A stretch of DNA of 64,000 nucleotides from Octadecabacter antarcticus 307 (GTDB taxonomy: Bacteria > Pseudomonadota > Alphaproteobacteria > Rhodobacterales > Rhodobacteraceae), in contig NC_020911.1 in the NCBI RefSeq assembly GCF_000155675.2, positions 1,850,501-1,914,500 on the forward strand, in the 5' to 3' direction. Below the pieces are notes generated by a model, which saw only the letters and a list, made by a program, of their open reading frames with translations, was not told where the DNA came from and made no database searches. Positions 25,945 through 34,744 of the stretch are shown piece after piece (the first letter of the stretch is position 1; the number at the start of each line of letters is the position of its first letter). The translations under genes and the position numbers were made by a program.

Positions 25945-26070
25945 CAGTCGAGATACCATTTAAAATCGGTAACGGGCACAACCCCGCTACAATATCAAGA
26001 AGACCTGCGGATTATCGAGGCGCGAACGATTTTGCCGCGCGGCGTAAACTATGTTTCGACTGTGGGTTAA
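25945..26070 (+). pseudogene. AraC-type regulator fragment
   Basis: About 40 residues (SRYHLKSVTGTTPLQYQEDL, RIIEARTILPRG, VSTVG) match the middle of an AraC-family DNA-binding domain and then stop at TAA. Upstream and downstream parts of the gene are absent, so it is a remnant. Confidence 0.6.
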
Positions 26071-26412
26071 CGCCAAAGATTTAACCACAAGGACTCCACG
26101 CAAAGCTGGAGGGAACTGGGGCGCAGGTCACTATGAATGACGCCGATCTGGCTGAATAATGCTGCAATCCTGGGCTTTTTTTGCTGAACAGATCAAGACG
26201 TGGCGCGTGGCCTGCGAACAGGCGAACAACTGAATTGAATGGAATAATCTAGACAGACCACTCTGCACCATTATGATTACAGTCGTAGCTTTGGATAAGG
26301 CAGAAAAATGGAAAACGATCCGTTACGACTGCGAAAAATATGGAACCAGAAAGACGTCCCTGTAGTTCTTCGACGCAACGGAAAGGCCGAACGCTTGCGG
26401 ATCAGAATCCCG
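26071..26412 (+). other. Degenerate intergenic region after the AraC fragment
   Basis: No complete gene is seen. A GGCTTTTTTT run near 26172 lies in plain sequence without a strong stem. A short frame beginning at 26308 is listed separately. Confidence 0.4.
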
Positions 26413-26457
26413 TCAGGGCGCGTTCTCAGTGGCGGACGATCCATGCAACAACGCTGA
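26308..26457 (+). pseudogene. Short N-terminal fragment of a small conserved-type protein
   Basis: 49 codons (MENDPLRLRKIWNQKDVPVV, LRRNGKAERLRIRIPSG) preceded by AAGGCAG. The start resembles a small protein of phage-like or plasmid regions of Rhodobacterales, but the frame is cut short and overlaps the 3' end of the opposite DUF2306 gene. Identity is from memory only, so low confidence. Confidence 0.3.
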
Positions 26458-27057
26458 TCGACGAACATACCAGAGCGCAAATATAGTATTGGGCACCCAA
26501 CATGACCAAGCCAGAAACGGGTAGACCTGATGATATGGCATTGCCAGACCAACGGCAAAAATCAGTAACTGTAAGCGCAAGGATACAGCTGCAAAGGTCA
26601 GCGCGACCGAGTAAGTCATCCACCGTCGATGCGCCGGCTCCAAACCCGCCCGCGCAAAACGCACACCTTGCGTTGTTGTGAACACCCAAAATACAGCCAA
26701 CAAAGCGAAGCCAGCAGTTCCAATGATGCCGTCTATTTGAAAAGCGATCAAAAAGCCGGATATGCCACCCAACAAAACCGCCAGCGCATATAGGCGACCG
26801 ATACCGCGATGAACACTTAGGTGGCGATTGCGAAGCACCGGAATGATCTGGATCGATCCGAAAACTAAGGCGAGGGATGCCGCGGTAATATGCATCACGA
26901 ACATCTGCCGTGCGTTGATCAACTGATGAGACATGGCAGAGAAAGCCAGGTCCAGACCAAGTGGGAAGACTCTGATTGTTGAGAAGGCCACCAACATCCC
27001 AGTGATCACGAGCACAGAGATGGAGACCTTATCTGTCGGCGTCACGACGTTTCCCAA
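26413..27057 (-). CDS. DUF2306-type integral membrane protein
   Basis: 214 aa with about six membrane helices (for example VSISVLVITGMLVAFSTIRV and ALAVLLGGISGFLIAF). The HxxxG/AHRRWM pattern (AGLEPAHRRWMTYSVAL) is seen in DUF2306/YozB-like proteins. The nominal TTG start at 27057 overlaps the upstream gene by 16 bp; a GTG at 27045 that overlaps the upstream TGA (GTGA) is an equally good coupled start. It is co-transcribed with the reductase gene. The function is unknown. Confidence 0.75.
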   Translation of the reverse strand: MGNVVTPTDKVSISVLVITGMLVAFSTIRVFPLGLDLAFSAMSHQLINARQMFVMHITAASLALVFGSIQIIPVLRNRHLSVHRGIGRLYALAVLLGGISGFLIAFQIDGIIGTAGFALLAVFWVFTTTQGVRFARAGLEPAHRRWMTYSVALTFAAVSLRLQLLIFAVGLAMPYHQVYPFLAWSCWVPNTIFALWYVRRSALLHGSSATENAP

Positions 27058-27977
27058 CGGTTTGTAAAGGCTTCCGTAGGGTCTGTGGCCTCGAAGTGTG
27101 GCAGTAAGCGATCAAAACGATCAGTACCCAGCCGATGCGGCACATTCCACAGGTAGCGTAGGCTGACAACATTTCGCAAAGGCGCTGACCACAGCGCAAT
27201 GACATTCATGGGAACCCATGGCATTTTTTTACGCTTCATTGGCTTACCAACCGCTTTTTCAATAGCGGTTTTCATAGACGCGCCCGTTAAAACCCAGCCA
27301 GGAAAGTTAAGGTCTAAATGCCCGACAACCGCGTTTGGCGTATTCAGAATATCAACAATCGCACGGGCGGCATCTGGCAAATAGGCCCACGCATGATCAC
27401 GGTCCATTGGGCCAGGGTAAGTGAAATCACCCGTCGCGACGGCCTTTGTAATGTGATTTTCGAACCAATTTCCACTTGGCCTGTGATCTGGACCGTCAAT
27501 AAAGTCACCCATCCTGAATGCAAGAATTGGTAAGCCGTGATCGATGGCCGCCTTTTTGTACGCAGCTTCCATCGTCATGCGAATGCGCGCCAACGCATTT
27601 GATCCGACGTGTGGTGCGTCTTCTCCCCAAACACCGCCCTTTTTGCCGAAAATGTAGACGTTCTGTGGAACAACAACTGTGGCTCCGACATTTATGGCAA
27701 CATCAATGACGGCTTGGTTCATCTCGAGCAGTAGCGTTTTCCACAATTGGTATGGTGGGTTTGCAGCCTGCACAATTACGTCTGCGCCGTCGGCGGCATT
27801 GCCCAACGCTGTTGGGTCCATGATATCGCCGACATAGGGTTCAACACCGTCAATACAGTTGGCTTTTTCAGTCGTGCGTGCAAAGCCCCGAACGTGCCAT
27901 CCCGCGTCCCGCATCGCTGATGCACATTGACGTCCGAAACGCCCTGCCACGCCCACAATCAAAACAGTCTTTTTCAT
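27042..27977 (-). CDS. NAD(P)-dependent atypical SDR/epimerase-like protein
   Basis: 311 aa. The Rossmann start is KKTVLIVGVAGRFGRQCASA, with a typical acidic strand (VEPYVGDIMDP). It lacks a clear YxxxK, as many NmrA-like or atypical SDRs do (QNVYIFGKKGG holds the nearest Tyr-x-x-x-Lys). It is the first gene of a two-gene minus-strand operon, divergent from a LysR regulator 91 bp away, which is the likely controller. The substrate is unknown. Confidence 0.85.
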   Translation of the reverse strand: MKKTVLIVGVAGRFGRQCASAMRDAGWHVRGFARTTEKANCIDGVEPYVGDIMDPTALGNAADGADVIVQAANPPYQLWKTLLLEMNQAVIDVAINVGATVVVPQNVYIFGKKGGVWGEDAPHVGSNALARIRMTMEAAYKKAAIDHGLPILAFRMGDFIDGPDHRPSGNWFENHITKAVATGDFTYPGPMDRDHAWAYLPDAARAIVDILNTPNAVVGHLDLNFPGWVLTGASMKTAIEKAVGKPMKRKKMPWVPMNVIALWSAPLRNVVSLRYLWNVPHRLGTDRFDRLLPHFEATDPTEAFTNRWETS

Positions 27978-28028
27978 AATATCCTCAATTTCTTTGCATC
28001 ATTCATTAAGGGATAACTGATACAAATT

Positions 28029-28050
28029 TCTATTGATATATAAAAATAGA
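28029..28050 (+). promoter_or_regulatory. LysR-type binding site between reductase operon and lysR
   Basis: TCTATT-N10-AATAGA inverted repeat inside the AT-rich 91-bp divergent intergenic region. It has the T-N11-A layout of LysR-type boxes. Confidence 0.6.
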
Positions 28051-28068
28051 CATGTTTAATATGCGTTT

Positions 28069-28953
28069 ATGAATATAGATTGGTCACTTCTGAAGACGTT
28101 TTTAACCGTTGTACAGGCTGGAACCGTGGCACAGGCAGGCGCACAATTGGCGTGCAGTCAGCCTACCGTTTCACGTCAGTTGAAGGAGTTAGAAACGCAA
28201 ACAGGCCTCACCTTGTTTGATCGGCGCGGCTACCGTTTGGTGCTGACAGACGCAGGCGCGTCAATACTCGAATTTGCACAGAATATGGCGGATCAAGCCG
28301 ACCATCTCGCTCTTGCGATCGCCGGGAAGGAAACGGTTGTAAATGGCACAATCAGGATCAGTACAAGCGAGGTGATTGCCTATCACTTCCTCCCCCCCGT
28401 TCTGGTCACGCTTCAGGAACAGTATCCGGAAATCGATGTCGAGATAATTGTTGAAAATTCGGTGGCAAATCTGTCCGCGCGCGAAGCCGATATCGCGATC
28501 AGATTGTTTCGCCCCGATAAATTAGGATTGGTGAGAACCAAGATAGGAACACTTGAGATGGGAGTTTTCGCAAGCAAATCTTACCTCGAATTATACGGTG
28601 TTCCACGTACCCTAGACGACTTGGTATATCATAATTTGTTGGGGTACGATCAATCCGCGGAGATACTCGATGGGTTTCGCAAACACCTTCCAGATGCAAA
28701 TCCGTCCCTTTTTTCAGTGCGGTGCGACAACCACTTAGTGTATTGGAATATGATACGAGCGGGGAACGGCATCGGGTTTTGCAGTACGCTGATGGCAAGC
28801 CAAGATAAAATGTTAACCCGCGTTTTGCCGGACCTAAAGCCAGATGGAAACGACGTTTGGCTTGCAACCCACGAAGCTCTGCAGAAGACACCACGCGTTC
28901 GGGCGGTCTGGGAGCTTCTCTCCAGCCAACTTACGAAGCGATTATGGGAATGA
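28069..28953 (+). CDS. LysR-family transcriptional regulator
   Basis: 294 aa. N-terminal winged helix: LKTFLTVVQAGTVAQAGAQL, then ACSQPTVSRQLKELE and TLFDRRGYRLVLTDAG. A substrate-binding domain follows (ADIAIRLFRPDKLGLVRTKI). It is divergent from the reductase/DUF2306 operon and probably activates it. Its effector domain resembles that of the second LysR at 31613-32515. Just after its end, GMTPAEYRAS codons (28951-28980) look like a scrap of an AraC gene. Confidence 0.92.
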   Translation: MNIDWSLLKTFLTVVQAGTVAQAGAQLACSQPTVSRQLKELETQTGLTLFDRRGYRLVLTDAGASILEFAQNMADQADHLALAIAGKETVVNGTIRISTSEVIAYHFLPPVLVTLQEQYPEIDVEIIVENSVANLSAREADIAIRLFRPDKLGLVRTKIGTLEMGVFASKSYLELYGVPRTLDDLVYHNLLGYDQSAEILDGFRKHLPDANPSLFSVRCDNHLVYWNMIRAGNGIGFCSTLMASQDKMLTRVLPDLKPDGNDVWLATHEALQKTPRVRAVWELLSSQLTKRLWE

Positions 28954-29085
28954 CTCCTGCTGAATACCGCGCGTCTTAGTAAGCTTTTGGCGAAATTCTG
29001 ATCCAACTCGCCCAAGAGCGAACACTGGGACTTTCCAAACGTTGTTGGATGGATCGGCTCACGTCTGATACCGAGGATTTCTGTT

Positions 29086-29903
29086 GGCACTGTCAGAGCA
29101 AAATTGGTTGAGGCGGGCAGGGTGAGCAATTAGCGTCTCGAGATGACAAAACGCAGCCCTTTTCGCTACTTCAAGACGAGCCCCTCGATCATCCGTCTGG
29201 CCGTGATGATGTATGTCCGTTTCCCGCTATCGCTTCGGAATGTGGAGGATCTGTTGCACGAACGCGGGATCGACATCAGCTATGAGACGGTTCGATTTTG
29301 GTGGAACAGATTTGGCCCGCTGTTTGCCGCTGAGGTCCGCAAAAATAGGGTCAGCCAGATGCGCGCATATTCAAATTGGCAGTGGCACTTGGATGAGATG
29401 TTCGTGAAGATCAACGGCGAGACGCACTATCTTTGGCGGGCTGTGGATCACGAAGGGGAAGTCCTGGAAAGCTTTGTCACTAAGCGCCGTGATCGCAAAG
29501 CAGCCTTCAAATTCCTCAGGAAAACCATGAAACGCCATGGTAGCGCAGATGTCTTCGTTACCGACAAGCTACGTTCCTACGGCGCGGCGATGAAGGTGAT
29601 TGGCAATGTGGACAAACAGGAAACCGGCCGCTGGCTCAACAATCGAGCCGAGAATTCACACCAGCCATTTAGACGAAGAGAGCGAGCCATGCTTCGATTT
29701 AGGCGGATGCGAACTTTGCAGAAATTCGTCGCCGTCCACGCTTCTGTTCACAACCATTTCAATCAAGAGCGCCATCTCTACATCCGATCAAATTTCAAGC
29801 TGAACCGCGCCGCTGCTCTTACCGAGTGGCGCGGTCTTGGCGTATCCTAACGAATTAAGATTGCTGGAAAAATGAGACTGGCTCGCTTTTGTCTGACAGC
29901 ACC
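29086..29903 (+). mobile_element. IS6-family insertion sequence, copy 2
   Basis: 818 bp, ends GGCACTGTCAGAGC and CTGACAGCACC, same orientation as the copies at 10204 and 34745. No target duplication is seen (left flank ATTTCTGTT, right flank CTCCGCAG). It abuts the second copy of the 160-bp repeat. Confidence 0.88.
29143..29850 (+). CDS. IS6-family transposase
   Basis: 235 aa, complete, with the same DDE residues as the first copy (WHLDEMFVKING, FVTDKLRSYG, RAENSHQPF). It is closer to the third copy than to the first: both share RRMRTLQKFVAVHASVHNH where copy 1 has RRIRSLQKFVFVHASVHNH. Confidence 0.95.
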   Translation: MTKRSPFRYFKTSPSIIRLAVMMYVRFPLSLRNVEDLLHERGIDISYETVRFWWNRFGPLFAAEVRKNRVSQMRAYSNWQWHLDEMFVKINGETHYLWRAVDHEGEVLESFVTKRRDRKAAFKFLRKTMKRHGSADVFVTDKLRSYGAAMKVIGNVDKQETGRWLNNRAENSHQPFRRRERAMLRFRRMRTLQKFVAVHASVHNHFNQERHLYIRSNFKLNRAAALTEWRGLGVS

Positions 29904-29906
29904 CTC

Positions 29907-30067
29907 CGCAGCGAAGGTTTGGTTGCCACCCTTTGTGGTGCAATGGAACGCGTGTTTGAAGTGTTTGGGTCCTTTGCGGGCCTTTTGCACACAGGGGGAA
30001 TGCGCATCCCGTTACGTACGACAGGCGGAAATTTTCTTAGCTGATTGTTTGGGTTCTTGTTGTTGTT
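29907..30067 (+). repeat. About 160-bp dispersed intergenic repeat, copy 2
   Basis: Matches 22898-23057, including CGCATCCCGTTACGTACGAC and TTCTTGTTGTTGTT. Its left edge touches the IS6 right end, so the IS either inserted at the repeat or removed its neighbour. Confidence 0.7.
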
Positions 30068-30249
30068 GCGCGACCTGACCAGAGTATATCTAACGCTATG
30101 CGACGAACCCGCCATTAGCTACATACCACGCCAAAGACAAAACCCCTGACACAGCCTCCCTGCCAAAAACGGCACGTTTCAGTTGTTAAAAAGCAAGCCA
30201 AAGGCAATATCCCACATTACACAACCTTCAGCCTACGGTTATAAAAGGG

Positions 30250-30430
30250 GGGGAAGGCCGCCTGATTGGACTGACCAAGGGCGGCATGAATACCAAGCTG
30301 TATGCGATCACAGACACCAGCGGACGCTCCATCCGTTTCTTTATCACAGCATGGCAAGTCAGTGATTATACTGGCGCTAACGCCCTGATGAATGACCTGC
30401 TGGATGCGATAAGCGTATGGACCAAGTTCC
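30250..30430 (+). pseudogene. IS5-family transposase fragment
   Basis: About 60 residues with the IS427/IS5-group core: GRLIGLTKGGMNTKLYAITD, then RSIRFFITAWQVSDYTGANA. Both ends of the gene and the IS termini are absent. It is an old relic. Confidence 0.65.
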
Positions 30431-30551
30431 GGTATCGCCCTGCTAAACCAAAAAACGGTCATGCTCGGGTGCAGTAATGTTATTCGTGGTGATACTCCTC
30501 GTTGCCCGCCGTCGGCCATTGACTCACCATATCAAACTGAGAGAGACAGGA

Positions 30552-30566
30552 GAACATTACCAGAAC
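30552..30566 (+). promoter_or_regulatory. LexA (SOS) box upstream of umuD
   Basis: GAAC-N7-GAAC (GAACATTACCAGAAC), the exact alphaproteobacterial LexA-binding direct repeat (complement of GTTC-N7-GTTC). It lies 17 bp before the umuD start, so umuDC should be induced by DNA damage. Confidence 0.85.
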
Positions 30567-30583
30567 GCTAAGGGAGAATCTGT

Positions 30584-31018
30584 GTGCCTGTTTTTCCAGT
30601 TGAGACGCCAGTTATTGCAAATGGTATGCCTGTTCGTCTGGTTGCCAACGCCGCCAGTGCAGGTTTTCCTTCGCCTGCTGGGGATGACCTTGAGGACGAG
30701 ATTGATCCCATCTCGTGGGTTGTGCGGCACCCGTCATCGACGTTTTGGTGGCGCGTTGAGGGTGATTGCCTTTGGGATGCAGGCATTCGAGACGGGGATA
30801 TCATCGCTGTAGACCGTGCTGGTAAGCGGAGAGTTGGGCGCGCCGTTTTGGCAGTCGTTGACGGGGCTGTGACCGCGAAGATGTTACGCAAACGGGATGG
30901 GCGGTATTTTCTGTCTCCGGCCAACAGTAAGGAGAGCTTTCCTGACATCGAGCTGACTGAAGACAGCGAGATATGGGGCGTCATTGCAGGTGTGGTGCGG
31001 CGGTATGATCTTGAATGA
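30584..31018 (+). CDS. umuD: UmuD-like S24 autoprotease with Cys in place of the catalytic Ser
   Basis: 144 aa from a GTG, preceded by AAGGGAG. The N-terminal self-cleavage site is plausible at A26-G27 ([11 protein letters not shown]). The catalytic motif, normally GDSM, reads EGDCLWDAG with C62 (codon TGC) instead of Ser. The general-base Lys K99 is present ([11 protein letters not shown]). UmuD' joins UmuC to make translesion polymerase V. Here the nucleophile change may alter or abolish RecA-stimulated cleavage. It overlaps umuC by 4 bp and has a LexA box upstream. Confidence 0.88.
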   Translation: MPVFPVETPVIANGMPVRLVANAASAGFPSPAGDDLEDEIDPISWVVRHPSSTFWWRVEGDCLWDAGIRDGDIIAVDRAGKRRVGRAVLAVVDGAVTAKMLRKRDGRYFLSPANSKESFPDIELTEDSEIWGVIAGVVRRYDLE

Positions 31019-31704
31019 AGCGGCCCATTGCGATCTCGGACAGCGCAAACTTTTATGTTTCAGCGGAACGAATATTTGACCCGACTTTGAAGAACGTGCC
31101 AGTGATTGTGCTGTCGAACAACGATGGCTGTGCCGTGGCGCGCAGTGATGAAGCAAAGGCCCTTGGCATTAAGATGGGCGAACCGCTGCACCTGTTGCAG
31201 GACAAGATCAAAGCGCATGGCGTCCGTGTGTTTAGCTCCAATTATACGCTCTACGGCGATATAAGTCGGCGCGTTGTCGAGGTGTACGAGGATTTTACAC
31301 CCAACGTTGAGATCTATTCGATAGACGAATGCTTTTTGGACTTTAGTGGTTTCAAAGATCGGGAGAAACATGCGCGGGCGATGCGGCGCGAGGTGCTGCG
31401 CCGGATTGGTGTGCCCGTGCGGATCGGGATTGCTCCAACCAAAACGCTAGCAAAGTGCGCCAATGAGATAGCGAAGAAGAACCCGATTTTTGGTGGAGTG
31501 TTGGATGTGATGGATGACGCGTTGTCGGCTTGGCTTTTGCCGAAAGTACCTGTTTGGGCCGATAGCGCTTGCGTGCTGGTATACTTGCACCGTTCGATAC
31601 CGCGTCCTGAACTTAGCCTCGTTTCAGTTCGTCTGCCAAGAAGTCATAGACCCTGCGAATGCGGCGGCTTGTTGAGAGTTCTCGGTGGGCGACAAGCCAG
31701 ATAG
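31015..31704 (+). pseudogene. umuC: UmuC-like Y-family DNA polymerase, truncated after the palm
   Basis: The first 179 residues or so are Umu[52 protein letters not shown] with the catalytic Asp-Glu, and [18 protein letters not shown]. After LLPKVPV (near 31551) similarity stops and the frame runs into the 3' end of the opposing LysR gene. Normal UmuC is about 420 aa, so thumb, little finger and beta-clamp motif are missing. It is almost surely inactive. Confidence 0.85.
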
Positions 31705-32515
31705 GGAAGACAAGTGGTTCGAGATCAGGAAGAACGCGGCGCACGATCGGATCTGCATCGCCAATATGGGCGTCTAAAACACCGATCGCCGCCCCTTGGC
31801 GCACAAGTTCCCACATAACCAGATAGCTTTCGGTCAGAAGCGGAAAGTTCGCTTCAGTCAGGCCAAGCCCAAGCGTGTTGAGACCTTTGAGCATCATGCC
31901 GCCATGATCCATATTCACGAAGTCAGCGTGGCGCAGATCGTAGGGTTTGGTGGGATTGCCAATTTTTCCGATGTAGTCTGGAGTTGCATATAAAATCGCA
32001 TCCGCGTCGCCGATCTTCTTGGCGATCAGATCGGGTTCGGTGGGGCGGAAGTTGCGGATCGCAATATCAGCTTCTCGGCGGCGTAGGTCGCTGGCATGGT
32101 TGGCGACGACAATCTCAACCTGAATGGCGGGTTCCATGATACGTAACTTGGCGATGATCGGGGGTAACAGCACGGCTGCGTAAGTCTCGCTGGCCGAGAT
32201 GCAGATCGTTCCTTCTAGCGCTTGCGATTGGCCGAGAGCCGTCAAAGAGACGCGGCCTGCAGCCTCCCCCATATCACGGACATGGTCCAGCAATTCCAAA
32301 CCACTTGGCGTGAGTGTGAGGCCACGACCGACACGCTCAAACAATACTATGCCTAATTCTTGTTCTAACCCATCAACCTGCCGGCCAAGTGTTGGCTGGG
32401 CCATGCCCAAAGCACGCGCAGCAGCAGACAACGAACCTTCTTCGGCCGTGACCAAAAAGGCCCGCGCTTTGTTCCAGTCAAATTTTATCGAACGCCAGTC
32501 CATGCAAATATGCAT
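31613..32515 (-). CDS. LysR-family transcriptional regulator
   Basis: 300 aa, or 296 from the second Met at 32503. Winged helix: [20 protein letters not shown], then [16 protein letters not shown] and [17 protein letters not shown] substrate-binding domain follows ([20 protein letters not shown]). It is divergent from an NAD(P)-binding reductase gene, the same arrangement as the LysR/reductase pair at 27-29 kb. Its 3' end overlaps the broken umuC frame, marking a rearrangement border. Confidence 0.92.
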   Translation of the reverse strand: MHICMDWRSIKFDWNKARAFLVTAEEGSLSAAARALGMAQPTLGRQVDGLEQELGIVLFERVGRGLTLTPSGLELLDHVRDMGEAAGRVSLTALGQSQALEGTICISASETYAAVLLPPIIAKLRIMEPAIQVEIVVANHASDLRRREADIAIRNFRPTEPDLIAKKIGDADAILYATPDYIGKIGNPTKPYDLRHADFVNMDHGGMMLKGLNTLGLGLTEANFPLLTESYLVMWELVRQGAAIGVLDAHIGDADPIVRRVLPDLEPLVFPIWLVAHRELSTSRRIRRVYDFLADELKRG

Positions 32516-32533
32516 ATCAAATCACAAGATTTG
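32502..32533 (+). promoter_or_regulatory. Two palindromes at the lysR/reductase divergent promoter
   Basis: ATGCA-N4-TGCAT (32502-32515) covers the two possible LysR start codons. CAAATC-ACAA-GATTTG (32518-32533) follows directly. Either could be the LysR operator; the second is the better placed and more perfect. Confidence 0.5.
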
Positions 32534-32608
32534 GTCAATTCGCATAATTTAATCGACACGCTAAACCGCAAGCAACATCAGATTGAACCCAAATGGATAG
32601 GAACCAAT

Positions 32609-33337
32609 ATGACAACCCTCGTCATCGGAGCAAGCGGAGCAACAGGGCGTTTGCTTGTGGAAGAATTATTAGCACGCGACCAAAGCGTAAAGATTATTGT
32701 GCGATCACTTGATAGCCTGCCTGAAACCGTCAAAAACAATGCCAATTTGTCCATGATAAAAGCAAGTGTCCTGGATCTCAGCGACGCCGAGATGGTCAAA
32801 CACACTCACGGGTGCAGCGCAGTGATCTCATGTTTAGGACATAACCTGACCCTCAGAGGGATGTTTGGTGGGCCACGCAGGCTGGTAACTGATACAACTC
32901 GCCGTATTTGCGATGCCATTCGGGCAAATGGGCCAGCAGAGCCCGTCAAGTTTGTGCTTATGAACACGACTGGCAACAGCAATCGCGATCTGGATGAGCG
33001 GATATCGTTTGGTCAGAAATGCGTGATGACCCTTATTCGTTTGGTGCTTCCGCCGCACGTGGACAACGAAAAGGCAGCTGAATATTTGCGAAGCAACGTT
33101 GGTCAGAACGACCCGATGATTGAATGGGCCGCCGTCCGTCCAGACGGCTTAATCGATGAAACTGAGGTCACGGATTACGACATTCACAAATCACCTACGC
33201 GAAGTGCTATATTCGACGCAGGAACGACAAGCCGTATAAATGTTGCCCACTTCATGGCCAAATTGATTAAAAGTGACAGCACTTGGGAAATGTGGCGGGG
33301 TAAGATGCCTGTGATCTACAACAAGGCGGCCCAATAA
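32609..33337 (+). CDS. NAD(P)-binding SDR-like oxidoreductase
   Basis: 242 aa from the ATG at 32609, where the Rossmann motif TTLVIGASGATGRLLVEEL begins; the longer frame from 32510 covers the promoter. Further family features are VSCLG-like ISCLGHN, VLMNTTGN and AAVRPDGLID, as in NmrA/YwnB-type atypical SDRs. It is likely to be controlled by the divergent LysR. The substrate is unknown. Confidence 0.85.
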   Translation: MTTLVIGASGATGRLLVEELLARDQSVKIIVRSLDSLPETVKNNANLSMIKASVLDLSDAEMVKHTHGCSAVISCLGHNLTLRGMFGGPRRLVTDTTRRICDAIRANGPAEPVKFVLMNTTGNSNRDLDERISFGQKCVMTLIRLVLPPHVDNEKAAEYLRSNVGQNDPMIEWAAVRPDGLIDETEVTDYDIHKSPTRSAIFDAGTTSRINVAHFMAKLIKSDSTWEMWRGKMPVIYNKAAQ

Positions 33338-33548
33338 TGTGATGGAGAAGGGTATCTTTTGCGCGCGCAGCGAATGTCTCCTTTGGTGGGTCGCATTGCA
33401 ACACTGCATGAGCTTTTGTAGGTCGGCTTTGGGCCGTTAGTGTAGACGTTTGGACTTTCACTCGGGCTGATGCATCGATGCGTTTATGATCGGCAGTTAG
33501 CTCAATATCAACAGTCTGAACGCAAATGCTGAGATCCGTTACTTGAGC

Positions 33549-34550
33549 TCAGCAGTATTTCTCTGGCCCGATCCATTGGGAAACAGAATAGCGGTCACCG
33601 TGAGCCCAGCCGATCGGTAGAGTGGCTTCAATCGCTTGGAGGTCGCTAGGCGTCAAAACGCAATTGGCGGCTTGTAAGAGTTCGGCGAAATGCGTGACCG
33701 ACCGCGTGCCAGGGATGGGGATGACGTGATCACCCTGCGCTAAGAGCCATGCGATTGCCAACCCTGCAGCAGATAGCCCCATGTCTGCCGCCAAGGCCCG
33801 GAACGTGGCCGTGGCAGCGAGATTGGCGTCGTAATTGGGCGTCATGAAGCGAGGATTGTTTTTGAGGAAAGGTAGGTCTTGCACGGCCTCGATGCTGATT
33901 GGAGCGTCGGTCAAGAGAGAGCGACCTACGGGCGAGAAAGCGACCATGGCGACGCCAAGTTCGGCGCAGGTTTGCAACAGACCCAATTCGGGGGACCGAG
34001 TGGAAAGTGAGTATTCGGACTGCACAGCAGCCACCGGATGTACGCCATGGGCGCGGCGCAGCGTGGTGGGTGCTATCTCGGAGAAACCTATCGCTTTGGC
34101 CTTGCCGGATTTGACAAGCTCGGCAAGTGTCTCGGTGACCTCTTCGATCGGAATATCTGGGTCGCGGCGATGCAGGTAATAGAGATCAACGGCTTCAACA
34201 CCTAAACGTTTCAAGCTGTTTTCGAGCTCGGTTTGCAAATGTTCAGGTGAATTGTTGAAGATATTGCCTGGACCGTTTGGATTGCGGGTGATCCCGCCCT
34301 TGGTCGCGATGGAAAAGTGGTCGCGCGCTTGCGGATTGGTCTTCAGATAGCTGCCGATGACCGTCTCGGATCGGCCCATTCCGTAGACGTTGGACGTGTC
34401 GAGATGGGTGACCCCGGCCTCCATGGCCATGTCCAAGATGGCGTGGCTTTCGATCCCGTTCGTAACCCCGTAGAAATCGGAGAATGACATCGCACCGAAT
34501 CCAATCGGGTGGATCATTGGTCCGTCGCGTCCAAGCTGCCTGCTTTGCAT
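33549..34550 (-). CDS. Aldo/keto reductase
   Basis: 333 aa TIM-barrel AKR. The catalytic tetrad is visible: Asp in THLDTSNVYG, Tyr in NVYGMG, Lys in IATKGG and His in YYLHRRDP. The NADPH-binding end is VIPIPGTRSVTHFAELLQA. It resembles the YakC/AKR13 type that reduces methylglyoxal-like aldehydes. It stands alone on the minus strand, with no operon partner. Confidence 0.93.
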   Translation of the reverse strand: MQSRQLGRDGPMIHPIGFGAMSFSDFYGVTNGIESHAILDMAMEAGVTHLDTSNVYGMGRSETVIGSYLKTNPQARDHFSIATKGGITRNPNGPGNIFNNSPEHLQTELENSLKRLGVEAVDLYYLHRRDPDIPIEEVTETLAELVKSGKAKAIGFSEIAPTTLRRAHGVHPVAAVQSEYSLSTRSPELGLLQTCAELGVAMVAFSPVGRSLLTDAPISIEAVQDLPFLKNNPRFMTPNYDANLAATATFRALAADMGLSAAGLAIAWLLAQGDHVIPIPGTRSVTHFAELLQAANCVLTPSDLQAIEATLPIGWAHGDRYSVSQWIGPEKYC

Positions 34551-34744
34551 AATCTGAGCCCCCTATTTTTCTTTACGGGAACAATTAACTAGGAGGGCCC
34601 GCATGGGCAACTATGAGTTTGTTCGAGATGTCGGCAATTACGACTAGAGTGTCTTTCTATGGAGCCTGTAACAGTACAAGGCCTTGGTTGCTGCGGAACT
34701 ACCTATGATTGCGCTGCCGCATTTAAGCCTCTACAATTTCGAAC

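Larger units (their letters stand above)
30068..30583 (+). other. IS5 relic and umuD promoter region
   Basis: Apart from the IS5 transposase fragment (30250-30430) and the LexA box just before umuD, no gene is seen. The stretch 30070-30240 is featureless. Confidence 0.5.

Noticed and set aside
28951..28980. AraC-type C-terminus (GMTPAEYRAS) after the LysR gene
   Set aside because: Ten codons are too few to call a gene remnant by themselves; noted only in the LysR entry.
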